Source of the DNA: Cordilura impudica
Lineage: Eukaryota > Arthropoda > Insecta > Diptera > Scathophagidae
Reading direction: 5' to 3'
NCBI GenBank assembly: GCA_963682025.1
Contig: OY821518.1
Location: forward strand, 236,446,152 to 236,510,151
DNA length: 64,000 nucleotides
Part shown: in pieces, positions 33,621 through 44,669 of the stretch
How positions within the stretch are numbered: the stretch's first letter is position 1
Layout: every line of letters begins with the position of its first letter
Notes under the pieces: generated by a model
Database searches by the model: none
Told to the model about the DNA's origin: nothing
The model's input: the letters and a program-made list of their open reading frames with translations, nothing else
Translations under genes and position numbers: made by a program

Positions 33621-33703
33621 ACAATTTAATTGACTCCATGCTTTTGCGTTTTGAAGCAGTTCTAATAATCAAACCCATAAAAACAAAGTTTTCATTAAAA
33701 CTC
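33621..33703. other. Short spacer between LINE and MITE
   Basis: No feature seen. Confidence 0.5.
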
Positions 33704-33997
33704 TTTCTTTCCTTATGCATATGAGTTCTGAATCTCTCCGTGACTGTGCGTGACTTTGTCTGACTATTATAAAATTAATCTGTGGTCACAACAAGTCTAT
33801 GGACCAAGTTTCAGACTGATTGGATGAGGGGAAATGGGGTTTAAAACAATCCGTGACTATGCGTGAGTGTGCGTGACTACCCCGAAATTAATCTGTAGTC
33901 ACAACATGACTATGGGCCAAGTTTCACATCAATTGGATAAGGGAGAATGGGGTTGACCCACGACAGACAGAGATTATGAGTTAAAAGAAAGAGTTTA
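33704..33997. mobile_element. MITE family E, copy 1 (~294 bp)
   Basis: Inverted ends AAACTCTTTCTTT and AAAGAAAGAGTTT, with TTAA available at both borders, suggesting a TTAA-targeting element. The interior has two ~110-bp repeats with GTGACTGTGCGTGACT runs and 'caagtttcagactgattggat'. A longer relative is at 43631-44072. The right end touches the start of HINE A copy 3. Confidence 0.65.
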
Positions 33998-36155
33998 AAC
34001 AAGTAAGAGTGTTAAATTCGGCTGTGCCGAATCTTTGATACCCTCCACCTCGGTTTGAGTCTTGATAATAAATGTAAATGAAAAAGTAAACAATTTGTTA
34101 AACTTAATACCAAATTATTTCAGCAAATTCTTTGGGTTGGTTTTCGTCTTTTCTATTATTTCGGATTTATTTCGTGGTTGCTGATCGGCATGCATTTAGG
34201 TTATATACCTATATGCATGCGTTTCCGGTTATATGACATAACTTCTCTTTTAATTTAGTTTTTGCTAATTAAATAGCTCGCCCTAACCGCCATTGCAAAG
34301 GTCATGGTTGTGTAGGGTGGCTATATGCATTAAATCGTGCTAATTGGAGATGGCTCTATAGTTTCCTTTAACTGGCCAAATATTTCTTCATTGTGGCCAT
34401 GTAGGTCGGTTGGAGTAACAAAATAAAAACCAAAAATAAAGCTCTCTCAACTTTTTATTAAAATATTGCCATATTTGGAAAACATAGAGAAAAAATTTAT
34501 AATAATAAATATTCAAATTAGGGATGCCAAGCGCAAAAACCAAATGTCCCAAACATTTTAAATAAAATAATTTGTTATCTTTATTTTCTGAAAAACTTCA
34601 AATTTTCATTCAAAAAAATTATGAAAATTTCTATATAAATAACATTCTCATCAAATTGCGTTTATTTATGTAACAGTTTTTATGTTCGCAATTCTTAAAT
34701 ATCATTTGACGTTTTCTAAAATTCATTGAATTTAAATTAATGTTTTCTGTAGTGTGATTCTGTAAATTTCAACGATCCGACAATCGCAAAATATATCGAC
34801 AGATATTGTTGTTTGCACTAAGGATTAAGTGATTCACTAAGTACATACATCTTAACGACAGTCGGCAAATCTATTTTTCTATTTTTTTAAATTGTAAACG
34901 AGTGGCATCTCTGTCCAAATAAGCGAAAAACACAAAGAAGAATAGAAAAAAACAAATTACTTCATGTTTGAAAGGATGATTTTATCTTTATGTTTAATAT
35001 CTTTATTTTTTTACTAATATTTCATTTGAAAATGAAATAATGAATTGAACATGCTATTTAATATTTTTATTTATTTAAAAAAGTATTTTTAATTAAAGCA
35101 AAATATTTTCACTATTTTATGATTTTTATTTATGTATGACGACATTTCAACCTAAAAATTTAAGTTTTTATCGATTGAATAAACAACACAAAAATGGTTG
35201 TCGTTTAGATAACAACAACAGCTGACTTTAACAATAGCGAATATCGCTTAAAAATTTTACTGATAATTTTGCTATTTTCTTTTTTTTAACAATTCGACTA
35301 ACGTTAAAAGAAGTTACTGAATCGCGGTACTAAAAAGCTATTAATTTCTCCTGAATGTCAAGATTTTTTTTAAATGTAAAAATTCTTTAAATGTAAACAT
35401 AGGTATTTGGTGTTTTTTTTTTTTTTTGGAATTTCAATTTGTGTTTAACGAATAAAATTTATATATTAAAGATGCAATTGATGTCTTCTAAATTTAAAAT
35501 TATAATTTCCGACGCTTTGATATGATTTTCTGAAATTCAATTAATTGCAATTTATAATTGGAAATTTTTAATTCTAGTTTTTAGAATTGATATTTTCTTA
35601 AATTTGAATGGAAAATTTAAAAAGTGCAATTTTGTATTTATGTGAATAATAATGCTTTAGTAATTATAAACAATTTTTAAAAATTAGATGTAATCGCAAT
35701 CAGATATTTTGTAGGCAAAGCAGAATAATAATTCTATATAACTATGTAGAACTGTTTTGAAAGCAAAAAATTCATTGATGAACTCGGTAACTCTATTTTG
35801 TAAAGTTAATATGCCAAACTTATGTTCATATTTGTAAAAGAATAATGAAAAAACGTATGAAATAAAAGACCAGCCCGTGTATACTCTTAACATTGTTCTG
35901 TATGATATCTATTTGAAAATATTGACATTCATGTTAAAATAGAAATAACTATTGCAAAGCTAATTAGAACAAACAAAAATTGTGGCGCCATCTACTGTGG
36001 CATAGTCACGGTGAGCAAAATGAAGTGACACTCTGTTAATGCAAAAGAAGTGTATTTTCCCCACAACAAAATATTGCCGAATTTTATGTAAATAAAATAA
36101 TATACCGATTTATTTCTAACATGCAGTTGTTATGGATATACATATATATAATATA

Positions 36156-38395
36156 CTAGCTGAACCCGGTGTGCTTCGCTACCCCTCATCGTTATAAAAT
36201 AAAATAAAATAAAAACAAATATGTATACATTAACAAAATATTATTTATTTAATTTAGAATTAATTATTGCAATGCTTTAGGATATACAATATTTTTAGTT
36301 TGTCCATCTGGAGCATAAGCATATAAGTCGGTGGGTTTCCCTACACGTGAGCATGCAACCTAAAGCTGTCCATGCGAGAAACATGGATTTGCTAAATTTA
36401 AGTCATCGCAAACGCTAATCAAACAGGAAACTGTAATCGTTTGAAGTCGAATGGTAAATCTGTTGGGATCATAGGAATGCGTGGCAAAAGTACATCTGTT
36501 CCATTATATTTTCCTGTTATAATGGTCGCTTCTATTAAATTATTTAGAATTTTTTTTACTGCAAGTCGAGTGCCATTGCAAAGCCGTGGTGGATCGATAT
36601 TGCGCAGTAAAATAATGGGCACTCCAATTTTGAGTTGTAGCACATGTGGTGGTAAGCCTGGCACATCGAGTGAATTCAAGAACTCAACAGGATAATTAAC
36701 GGCATCTTCTGCTCTCGTAACAGTATCGATAGACTTGTACGTTGTTGCAGTTCCGTTGATTTTGTTCAAAATGGCACTGTTTATGGAATTAACATCAATA
36801 TTTTTAGCGGCAAGTAACGCTCGTTCACATAGCCATTCCTTGTTTTTGAAATTGCATTCAATATTGGGAAATACACTATTGATTAATTCTTCAACAGATA
36901 GTGCCATTTTACAAAAGTCAGGTGAAAATGTGATAAATCCAGCAACTGCTTTGAAAACCGGGAAGCTGATGCATCGCGTTGTAGTTGTGAGTGAAAGTTT
37001 CACACTGTGAAAGTTTGAGGAAGAATGGTCTACAGGTCTGGCTTCCTACAAATAGGAAACAAAGGGACGTGGCCCGCCGACTTACCTATTAAAGAAAACA
37101 CCTTATTTAGCAAATCAATCCATGCCAAATATTGAGTTATATGGGCAGGGCCTCGCCCCTTTGTCCACTAACAACTTTATATAGTCAAGGGCTTAATAGA
37201 AGTTATTATGGATTTTAATTTTTTCAACAAGGGCGTGGTGCCGCCCAGTTTTCTTGTAGTACTATTTCTATTAATTTCAATACGATATATACCAAATATC
37301 ATCGCCGTAGGTTAAAAAATGGCCGAGATATAACGATTTTAAATTTTGGGTTATATGGGCGGGACCACGCCCATTTGCCCACTAACAACTTTATATAGTT
37401 AAGGACTTATTACTTCGCAAAAATATCCTTTTGTGAAAATTTCATGACGATCCTTCCAGTAGTTTAAAAGATATTACGATTTTACATTTTTCTAAAAAGG
37501 GGCGTGGTCCCGCCCACTTTTCTTCTTGTATGTATTTCTATTCATGCCATTACCAAAAAATTCCCGAGATATGACGGTTTCAAATTTTGGGTTAATGGGC
37601 GTGGCACCGCCCCTTTGTCCAATCAAAAATTTATATAGCCTATTATTCCTTCCAGAGTCACAGTAACATGCTGTGAAAATTTCAGGAAGATCGGTTCAGG
37701 GGTTTGGCCTCCTATAAAGCACAAACAAACACACATTCATTTTTATATATATAGATAGATTGAAAGCAGATTAATTATAATTTAAGGTAAAATGGGGCGA
37801 AAAATGGGATTTGGTAATAAAAAAATGTATGGCTACCTTACCTGTAGATAAAAAGTGTATAAAACCTTAGGTAAATACATATTACAAAAAAAGTATTTTG
37901 TATAGCAAACATTGTTAGTGGTATAAGTAAGTATCTGAATTTAAAAAAAGGGGGCGGTGAAGTGCGCGTGGTTCATAGTTATATGGTGACGTTAACAGTA
38001 TTAAGAGCAATATACTACCAAATAGAAAAAAATCCGTTGGAAGGAACAAATTTGTACAGAGAACAAAAAGTTTAAAACTTTCAAACAAAATTTGGCGTGA
38101 AAAGGGGCGTGAAAGGGGGCGTGGCGTAAGAAATGTTTATTTCTACCTCGCCTGGGGTATAATGTTTATACAATTTGAAGTAAATCTGTTAAAAACTATA
38201 TGGGAGCAATTACATAATTTTAAAAAAGTGGGCGTAAAAGTGGGCGTGGTCGAAAAAATGTACTTTTTAATCATGCCAGAGTCCCAGTTAAATGCTGTGA
38301 AAATTTCAGGAAGATCGGTCTAGAGGTTTGGTCTCCTACAAGGTACAAACAAACAAATAAACAAATAAACAAACACACATTCAATTTTATATGGA
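36156..38395 (-). mobile_element. Helitron H4 (2.2 kb, helicase remnant)
   Basis: On the minus strand it ends ..GGGTTCAGCTAG followed by T, the CTRR^T signature of Helitrons. The interior holds a Pif1-type helicase remnant. Its 5' side contains two end-like segments in tandem: one at about 37690-37757 reading TCTATCTATATATATAAAA on the minus strand, and an outer one at about 38330-38393 with the same 'gaagatcggtc..cacacattca' phrase. The outer 5' boundary against HINE A is uncertain by several bases because of AATATA on both sides. Confidence 0.8.
36265..37003 (-). pseudogene. Helitron Rep/helicase C-terminal fragment (Pif1-like)
   Basis: The minus-strand frame 37003-36419 contains L-P-P-H-V-L-Q-L-K-I-G-V-P-I-I-L-L-R-N-I and P-P-R-L-C-N-G-T-R-L, diagnostic of the C-terminal Pif1 helicase domain of Helitron Rep-Hel proteins. 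F-K-R-L-Q-F-P-V is followed by TGA where the family has Arg (CGA to TGA), then L-A-F-A-M-T. After a deletion that removes helicase motif VI, N-P-C-F-S-H-G-Q-L and V-A-C-S-R-V-G-K-P continue to A-P-D-G-Q-T-K-N-I-V-Y near 36275. The Rep (HUH nuclease) part and the Walker motifs are absent. It cannot encode an active protein. Confidence 0.88.
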
Positions 38396-39391
38396 ATATA
38401 TGTATATTATTTTTTGTATTATTTAATATGTGTGTGTATGTATATGTAAATATTAAATAAATTTATACATAAAATTTTTTTTTTGCTAAATTTACATTGT
38501 TTACTTTTTATTAACAACTAGATACACATTTTAGCATTATTTGCTTTAGATGCTGGTGAATTTTTACTCCCTTTACATATGTATGTATATTAACTCGTAG
38601 TGTCTGCTTGTCGAAAAAATTTTGGATCGATTTTAACCAATTTCCCGTGACCCATTCGATCTGCAGGCAGGCTTGTGGTAATAACAGAAATGATCTAACA
38701 AATTTTTTTAGTGATGCCAAAACAATGGAAACTTTTAAAATTTTCTACCAGAGTTAATAAAAAAATGTACAAAGGGTTAGTTTTTATTATATTATTACCA
38801 CAACGACCACAAAAACAACAAGTCCAGCTATGACAACAACACAACATTTAGAATAACAACAAGAACAATATAGAAACATCATATTTATCATTTTTTTTTT
38901 TTTACTTTTTCAGAGATTTCCCTGGACCTGTTCCACCGATTTTAATGATTTTTGAAACAGAAATCTTCCCATGAATTTGGTGAATCATTCTCACTAAAAG
39001 CGATCACTGTAGCTGCACTATTAAGGGCGTGATCGTGACAAGAACAACATAGAAAATTATATTTTTTAAAGACTTTTTTTAGTTCTTCATTCAAATCTCG
39101 GGCCCTAATCGACCGATTTGGACGATTTTAAATAGCAAACTTTTCAGGATGTTAGTGAATCATTTTTTATGTCAACGAGCACCCTAGCTGCCCGACTGAT
39201 GTCGTCATCGTGATTTCCACAGACGGACAGACGGACAGACGAACAGACGGACATCGCTATATCAACTCCGGTTGTTATAAGGATCACAAATATATATATT
39301 TTATGGGGTCCAAAATTTTTTTTCTAATTATTACAAACGGAATGACAAACTTATATATACACTCTGCACACTGGAGTGGAGGGTATAAAAA

Positions 39392-39539
39392 TAATGGATA
39401 CCCAACAAAATATTGAAACCAAAAATCGAGGGAAAGTTTTCAATAATTGTATAGTAAGTGCTTCCATTGTTTTGTCAAGAGCATAAAAATTAATACTTTT
39501 CAGTTTTGTTATTTTTTCTGAGGTTAAGCTATTTTTAGT
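39392..39539. other. Short spacer
   Basis: AT-rich, nothing recognised. Confidence 0.5.
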
Positions 39540-39727
39540 ATCGGTCCTAGTCCCGAATATATTTACCATTGGATATGAACCTTTTCATATCTACAGATAT
39601 AAAAATTAATAACAAAGCCACTCATATTTGGTTTATGCTTATTTTCTGTATCCAATTAGATGGACTTAAGACCCTTTCTCTAAACGTATGATATAAGGTA
39701 TCGTATAGTCGGTCTGGACCTACTTGT
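39540..39727 (-). mobile_element. HINE family B, 5'-end fragment
   Basis: Contains 'cctagtccc', 'atatgaacctttt', 'aattagatggact' and a decayed end 'cgtatagtcggtctggacctacttgtt'. Only about 190 bp of the 5' part remain. Confidence 0.75.
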
Positions 39728-40570
39728 TTCGTGCACTTATGCACTTATTAACAAATGATTACAATCGATTAGAAATTCAATCTTCTCAATAATTTTTAAC
39801 ATTGAATTTTAAAACAATAGTTCCCAAATAATGAACGATTGCGAAAGAGACGCAATGACGACGCTTCCAGCAAAGTTTTTCTTTTTCAGTATGATCAAAA
39901 AAGCGTTTGTGTTCGACCGTAAATATTTTTGTTTGCTACGTTTTCTTATCTCTCATGAAAAAATCAAAGTACAAGTTTATTAGTGGCAATTAGTTGTGAG
40001 AACAATCTTATTTTGAACGTTGTCGGCACCCTGTCTAAATATATGGGATCGAATTTTTTTTTTTTTCATTCTAACTTATGAACGGAGCAGAGTTTTGAAA
40101 TGTAATAAAAAGTTTTGAAAACTGAAGATGTGAGCGAATTTATTTGTTTTTGTTTGATATTTATAAATCAAGAAAAAAAATTAAATTAATACGAGAGTAA
40201 ACCTATTTGATAGTAAAACATATTAAAGAGATTACTTATCATTAATAATAAATATACCACACATTAAAATTTTTTTCCTAAAATAATGCTTTAGAAATAA
40301 TATGCAGCTTAGGTGATTAGATTTTTGACTAAATTGTTGTTTATTTTTATAGAAACTGGACGTTCGCTAAAAGTGGACATTGGACAAATTGTCCAAATTT
40401 TCAGTTTTGTCATTTTATTTACCAAGATAAATTAATTCGTCATATCGTCATATGATGATTATTGTTTCTGCACGACATCTTTGTTGGGATTTTAAAAGCT
40501 ATTGGAATCTATTATTATATTATAATTTTTGTCTTTACGACCAAATATATGGTTATAAAAATCAATTAAA
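39728..40570. other. Unassigned AT-rich region
   Basis: No gene, terminus or repeat could be supported. Confidence 0.5.
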
Positions 40571-41373
40571 AACAAGTAAGAAAATTATAGTCGGTCTAGA
40601 CCGACTATACGATACCCTATACCATGCGTTTAGAAACCCTATCTGTCAGGCCCAACTAACTTGATATAGAAAATAAGCACAAACCAAATTTGAGTGTGAT
40701 TTTTACTAATTTTTTTGGTTGCAGATATGAAAAAGTTCATATCGGATGCTATATCTATATGGGGACTAGGCCCCAAAATGGACTGTCAGGATCAGTCATG
40801 TTTGGAAAAGTCTCTTGCATTTTGGAAAAATATATACAAACAAAATTTGAGAAGAATCAGTGCAATATTTTTGTTTCTTGATGGATTTAAGTGAAGATCG
40901 GGAAGCAGCTCTATATGAGGCCTATGAATGAGAGTTGCCCAATAGGGATCATTTTTGGACTACTGATTAATGGATGACTTAAATACATACAAACCCAATT
41001 TGACTAAGATATGTATGATAATTTGGATCTTATGGCAATTTATGTTGATTTCATAGGGGTCATTTGTATGGAGGCTAGGTCTCAACATGAACCGATTCTC
41101 ACCAATTTCAACAGCGTTCATCCTATGGCCGACAGAAGCTTATATACCAAATTTCATCGAAATATATTCATATTTGCGACCTGCAGTTTGATTACTAGCT
41201 TTACATGGACACACAGACGGACGGACGGACGGACGGACATCGTTAAATCGAATCAGATAGTGATTCTGATTCGATCGGTATAATTAAAGATGGGTCTAGG
41301 TCAAATATTTTTGGTAGTTACAAACAACAGCACAAAGTCATTATACCCAAACCACATAGTGGTATAGGGTATA
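40571..41373 (+). mobile_element. HINE family B, copy 2 (803 bp, complete)
   Basis: The best complete B copy. It has AACAAGTAAGA, the 20-bp palindrome TAGTCGGTCTAGACCGACTA, ATACCCTATACCA, a GACG tract at 41216-41239, hairpin ACCAC-ATA-GTGGT and TGGTATAGGGTAT. The 13-bp subterminal motifs are exact inverted repeats. No coding region is supported. Confidence 0.88.
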
Positions 41374-41439
41374 ACTAATCGAAAATTGCGAAATACGAGT
41401 AAAGCGCAACTTAATTATTCTGTAGCCCACATCGTAAAA

Positions 41440-41880
41440 ACACTTTGCAAAATGGTGCAAGGAGTACATATAGGCTTGTCATTCCGTTTGTAACGCATCG
41501 AAATAAAAAACCATATATTTTCCTGATCCATATAACCGTCTGTCCATCTATCTGTGGAAATCACGATCATACCCTTTGTAACTAAAACCGTTTATTAACA
41601 TCCCAAAGGAGTTGATATTGAAAATCATCAAAATTGGTCCAAAGGGTCACGATATATGAATGAAAATGTGAAAAAAAAACTTTGGAAAAATAAAAATTTC
41701 TTAAGATATGTACATATACATTATAAATCTTCTTATTGTGTAGTCATTGTAGTTGTGGCATTTGCTTCATGATGGTACGTGTATGGTTATACTCCACGCC
41801 TCACATTAGCTTAAGCAAGTATTGCCACACGTTTTCTCGATATCATAAAGAAAATCGCCAATATTGAAGAAAAAATAAAA
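41440..41880 (-). mobile_element. HINE family D relic
   Basis: Shares 'ataggcttgtcattccgtttgtaacgcatcga', 'ccgtctgtcc', 'gaaatcacg' and a final 'aaaatcgccaatat..gaaaaaat' with 62590-63150, in the same orientation. The outer end is decayed. As at 63150, it is followed directly by a simple-unit minisatellite. Confidence 0.6.
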
Positions 41881-42782
41881 TCCCAAAAAAGTAAATTTTT
41901 CTAAAAAAAAGGTCCCTCCTTAAAAAGTACATTTTCTCTAAAAGTACATTTCTTTAAAAAGTTTAGTTTTCCTTAAAAAAGTATCTTTTCTTTAAAAAAT
42001 ACTTTACATTTTCTCCAAAACTAAATTTTTTAAAAAGTTATTTTTCTTTAAAAAAAACACCATTTCTTAAAAAACTACCTTTCCTGAAAAACTAAATTTT
42101 CTTAAAAAAATATATTTTTTAAAAAGAGTACCTTTTTTAAAAAACTATGCTTATTTAAAAACTATACTTTTTTTAAAAAATAACCATTTTGTAAAAACAA
42201 TAATTTTTTTTAAAGTAATTTTTTTAAAAAATTACCCTTTCTTTAAAAAAGTACCCTTTTTTCAAGTACACCTTTTAGTACATTAACCATTAAAGAGGTA
42301 GTCTTTTTATAACCCTTTTTTAAAAAATTAACTCCTTTTTTAAAAAAGTATTTTTTTAAAGTACCTTTTTTTGAAAGAGTAAAATATTTTTTAAAAATTC
42401 CCTTTTTTTAAAAATTATCCTTTTGAAATAGTGCCCTTTTTAATAAATTACCCTTTTTTAAGGAAGTGCCCTTTTTAAAAATTATCCATTTTTTAAAACA
42501 GTACCCTTTTTTGAAAAAGTACCCTTTTTTAAAAAAGTATCCTTAAAAATTCTGTTCTGTTTTACAAAAGTACTCTTTCTTAAAAATCATCTTTAATTAA
42601 AAAGGTTCTAAATAAAGGATCTTTTTACCTTTCTTTAAAAAAGTACTTTCTATTAGAAATTAAATTTTCTTAGAAAAATACCTTTTTTTCAAAAGTAACT
42701 TTTTTTTAAAACTACATTTTTTAAATAAGTAATTTTTTAAGTAAATTTTGTACAACTTTTATTTTTTTTTCATTTGTAATTT
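41881..42782. repeat. GTAC-core minisatellite, array 3
   Basis: About 50 degenerate 17-18 bp units near TTTTTTAAAAAAGTACCC, lying between a D-family and a B-family HINE. The array is more degenerate than array 1. Confidence 0.8.
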
Positions 42783-43562
42783 TTATACCCTATACCACTA
42801 TGTGGTTTGTGCTGCTGTTTGTAAGAACCAAAAATATTTGACGTAGTCCCATCTTTTATTATACCGATCGAATCAGAATCACTTTTTGAATCGATTTAAC
42901 AATGTCCGTCCGTCCGTCCGTCTGTGTGTCCATGTAAACCTTTTAATCAAACTGCAGGTCGCAAATATGAATATATTTTGATGAAATTTGGTATATAAGC
43001 TTTCATCAGCCATGGGATGAATGCTATTGAAATCGGTGAGAATCGGTTCATGTTCAGACCTAGCCCCCATACAAATGACCCCTATAAAATCTACATAAAT
43101 TGCCATAAGATCCAAATTGTCGTATAGATCTTAGTCAAATTGGGTTTGTATGTGTTTATTACATCCACTAATTAATCGTCCAAAAACGGTCGCTATGGGA
43201 CAACTCTTGGTCATAGGCCCCATTTAGATGCTTCCCGATCTTCACTTAAATCTATCAAAAAACAAAAATATTGCACTGATTCATCTCAAATTTTGTTTGT
43301 ATATATTTTCGCAAAATACAAGAGACTTTACCAACCGAGGTCAGGATCGGTCCATTTTTGGACCTAGTCCCCATATAGACATAGCATCCGATATGAACTT
43401 TTTCATATCTGCAGCCAAAAAAAATAATAAAAATGCCACTCAAATTTGGTTTATGCTTATTTTCTATATCCAATTAGTTGGGCCTAAGAGACAGGGTCTC
43501 TAAACGCATGGTGTAGGGTATCGTATAGTCGGTCTAGACCGACTATAATTTTCTTACTTGTT
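42783..43562 (-). mobile_element. HINE family B, copy 3
   Basis: Complete in reverse: ATACCCTATACCAC at 42785, the GTCC tract at 42903-42922, and the palindrome TAGTCGGTCTAGACCGACTA at about 43527-43546. It ends CTTACTTGTT at 43562. Confidence 0.85.
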
Positions 43563-43630
43563 GATTTTGAAAATAATCAAACACCCAGTTTGTTTCAATT
43601 TTATTTCTTACTAATTTACTTTTTTTTTTA

Positions 43631-44072
43631 AACTCTTTCTTTTAACTCATACTCTCTGTCTGTCTGTCTATCTGTCTGTCGTGGGGCAACCCCATTCCCC
43701 CTTATCCAATTGACCTGAAACTTGGCCCATAGTCTTGTTGTGACTACAGATTAATTTTGGGGTAGTCACACACAGTCACGTATAGTCACGCACAGTCACG
43801 AAGTGCTTTAAAATCCATTTCCCCTTATCCGATCGATCTGAAACTTGGTCGATAGACTTGCTCTAAAAAAAGATTTACTTTGGCATAGTCACGCACAGTC
43901 ACAGAGAGAGCAAAAACTCACTTCCCCTTATCCGGTCGATCTGAAACTTTGTCCATAGACTTGTTGTGATCAAAAATTAACTTTAAGAGAGTCACACACA
44001 GTCACGCAAAGTCACGCACAGTCACGAAGAGATTCAAAACTCATATGCATAAGGTAAGAAAGAGTTTTAATA
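43631..44072. mobile_element. MITE family E, copy 2 (~442 bp)
   Basis: The ends AAACTCTTTCTTTT and AAGAAAGAGTTTT match copy 1. It carries three internal ~110-130 bp repeats with CAGTCACGCACAGTCACG and 'cttatccgatcgatctgaaact'. Copy 1 has two such repeats, so the repeat number differs between copies. TTAA is present at or next to both ends. Confidence 0.65.
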
Positions 44073-44194
44073 AAAATTTTGTTTTTATAGGTTAGATTAT
44101 TTTTTGTTGATAAAGTAGGAGAGTTAAGAAATTTTTTAGCACGTTAAGAAGAAAATTTTTGATAAAATAAATTTAATAAGTTTGTGTTGATGTT

Positions 44195-44291
44195 TTTAAC
44201 TATCAACAGTACTTTATACAGGCACACACACCTCTTATACCAATCGACTCTAAATCACTTTTTAGTCGATTTAACAGCCTTCGCCCGGCCG
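44195..44291 (-). mobile_element. HINE B-like fragment, left of the Transib insertion
   Basis: 'accaatcgactctaaatcactttttagtcgatttaaca' corresponds to the B-family 3' part just before the GTCC tract. The rest of that region (tctgtcagttcacg..) is found at 51172 onward, beyond the composite Transib, so this element was the target. The last five bases, GGCCG, are duplicated at 51167-51171. Confidence 0.65.
44287..44291 (+). repeat. Transib target duplication, left copy
   Basis: GGCCG, repeated exactly at 51167-51171. Transib elements make 5-bp, often GC-rich duplications. Confidence 0.85.
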
Positions 44292-44330
44292 CACAGTGGT
44301 TTTTTTGTGTTTATTTTGGCATAAACTCGA

Positions 44331-44610
44331 ATTTTTAAGCTTTTGAATTGAAATTTGGTTTGTATACATTTTTTATGCACCCAAGATGACCTACCAAGTT
44401 TCATATGATTTAGGGCACTATTTCATATACCTGCCATATAACCGATCTGGCTGATTTGCCCCAACTTTTTTGTTTATAAAGCTATTGAAGTGAAATTTGA
44501 TTTGTGTAAATTTTTTATGTTCCTAAGATGACCTACCAGGTTTCATTAGATTTGGGAACCTATTTCTTATAGCTGCAATATACCGATCTGGCCAACATGC
44601 AACTAGGTTT
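44331..44610 (+). repeat. Two ~137-bp tandem repeats near the T1 end
   Basis: Blocks starting near 44335 and 44466 share 'attgaa.tgaaatttg.tttgt', 'aagatgacctacca.gtttcat' and 'ccgatctggc'. They lie between the terminus and the 3' end of the T1 gene. Confidence 0.75.
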
Positions 44611-44669
44611 TTAATTTTCCATTGAAAGTATTATTTTTAAATTTTGTATTATATTTTCGCATTGAATTC

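Larger units (their letters stand above)
33998..39391 (+). mobile_element. HINE family A, copy 3 (interrupted by a Helitron)
   Basis: Same ends and order as copy 2: AACAAGTAAGAGTG, TTCGGC-TGT-GCCGAA, ATACCCTCCAC, the GTCY-type tract at 39215-39255, a terminal hairpin and GTGGAGGGTAT. Removing 36156-38395 restores collinearity with copies 1 and 2. There are no genes of its own; frames at 35684-35893 and 38511-38720 recur in the other copies through homology only. Confidence 0.82.

Noticed and set aside
36441..37010. Plus-strand ORFs opposite the helicase fragment
   Set aside because: They are shadows of the minus-strand Helitron coding sequence, which has the recognisable motifs.
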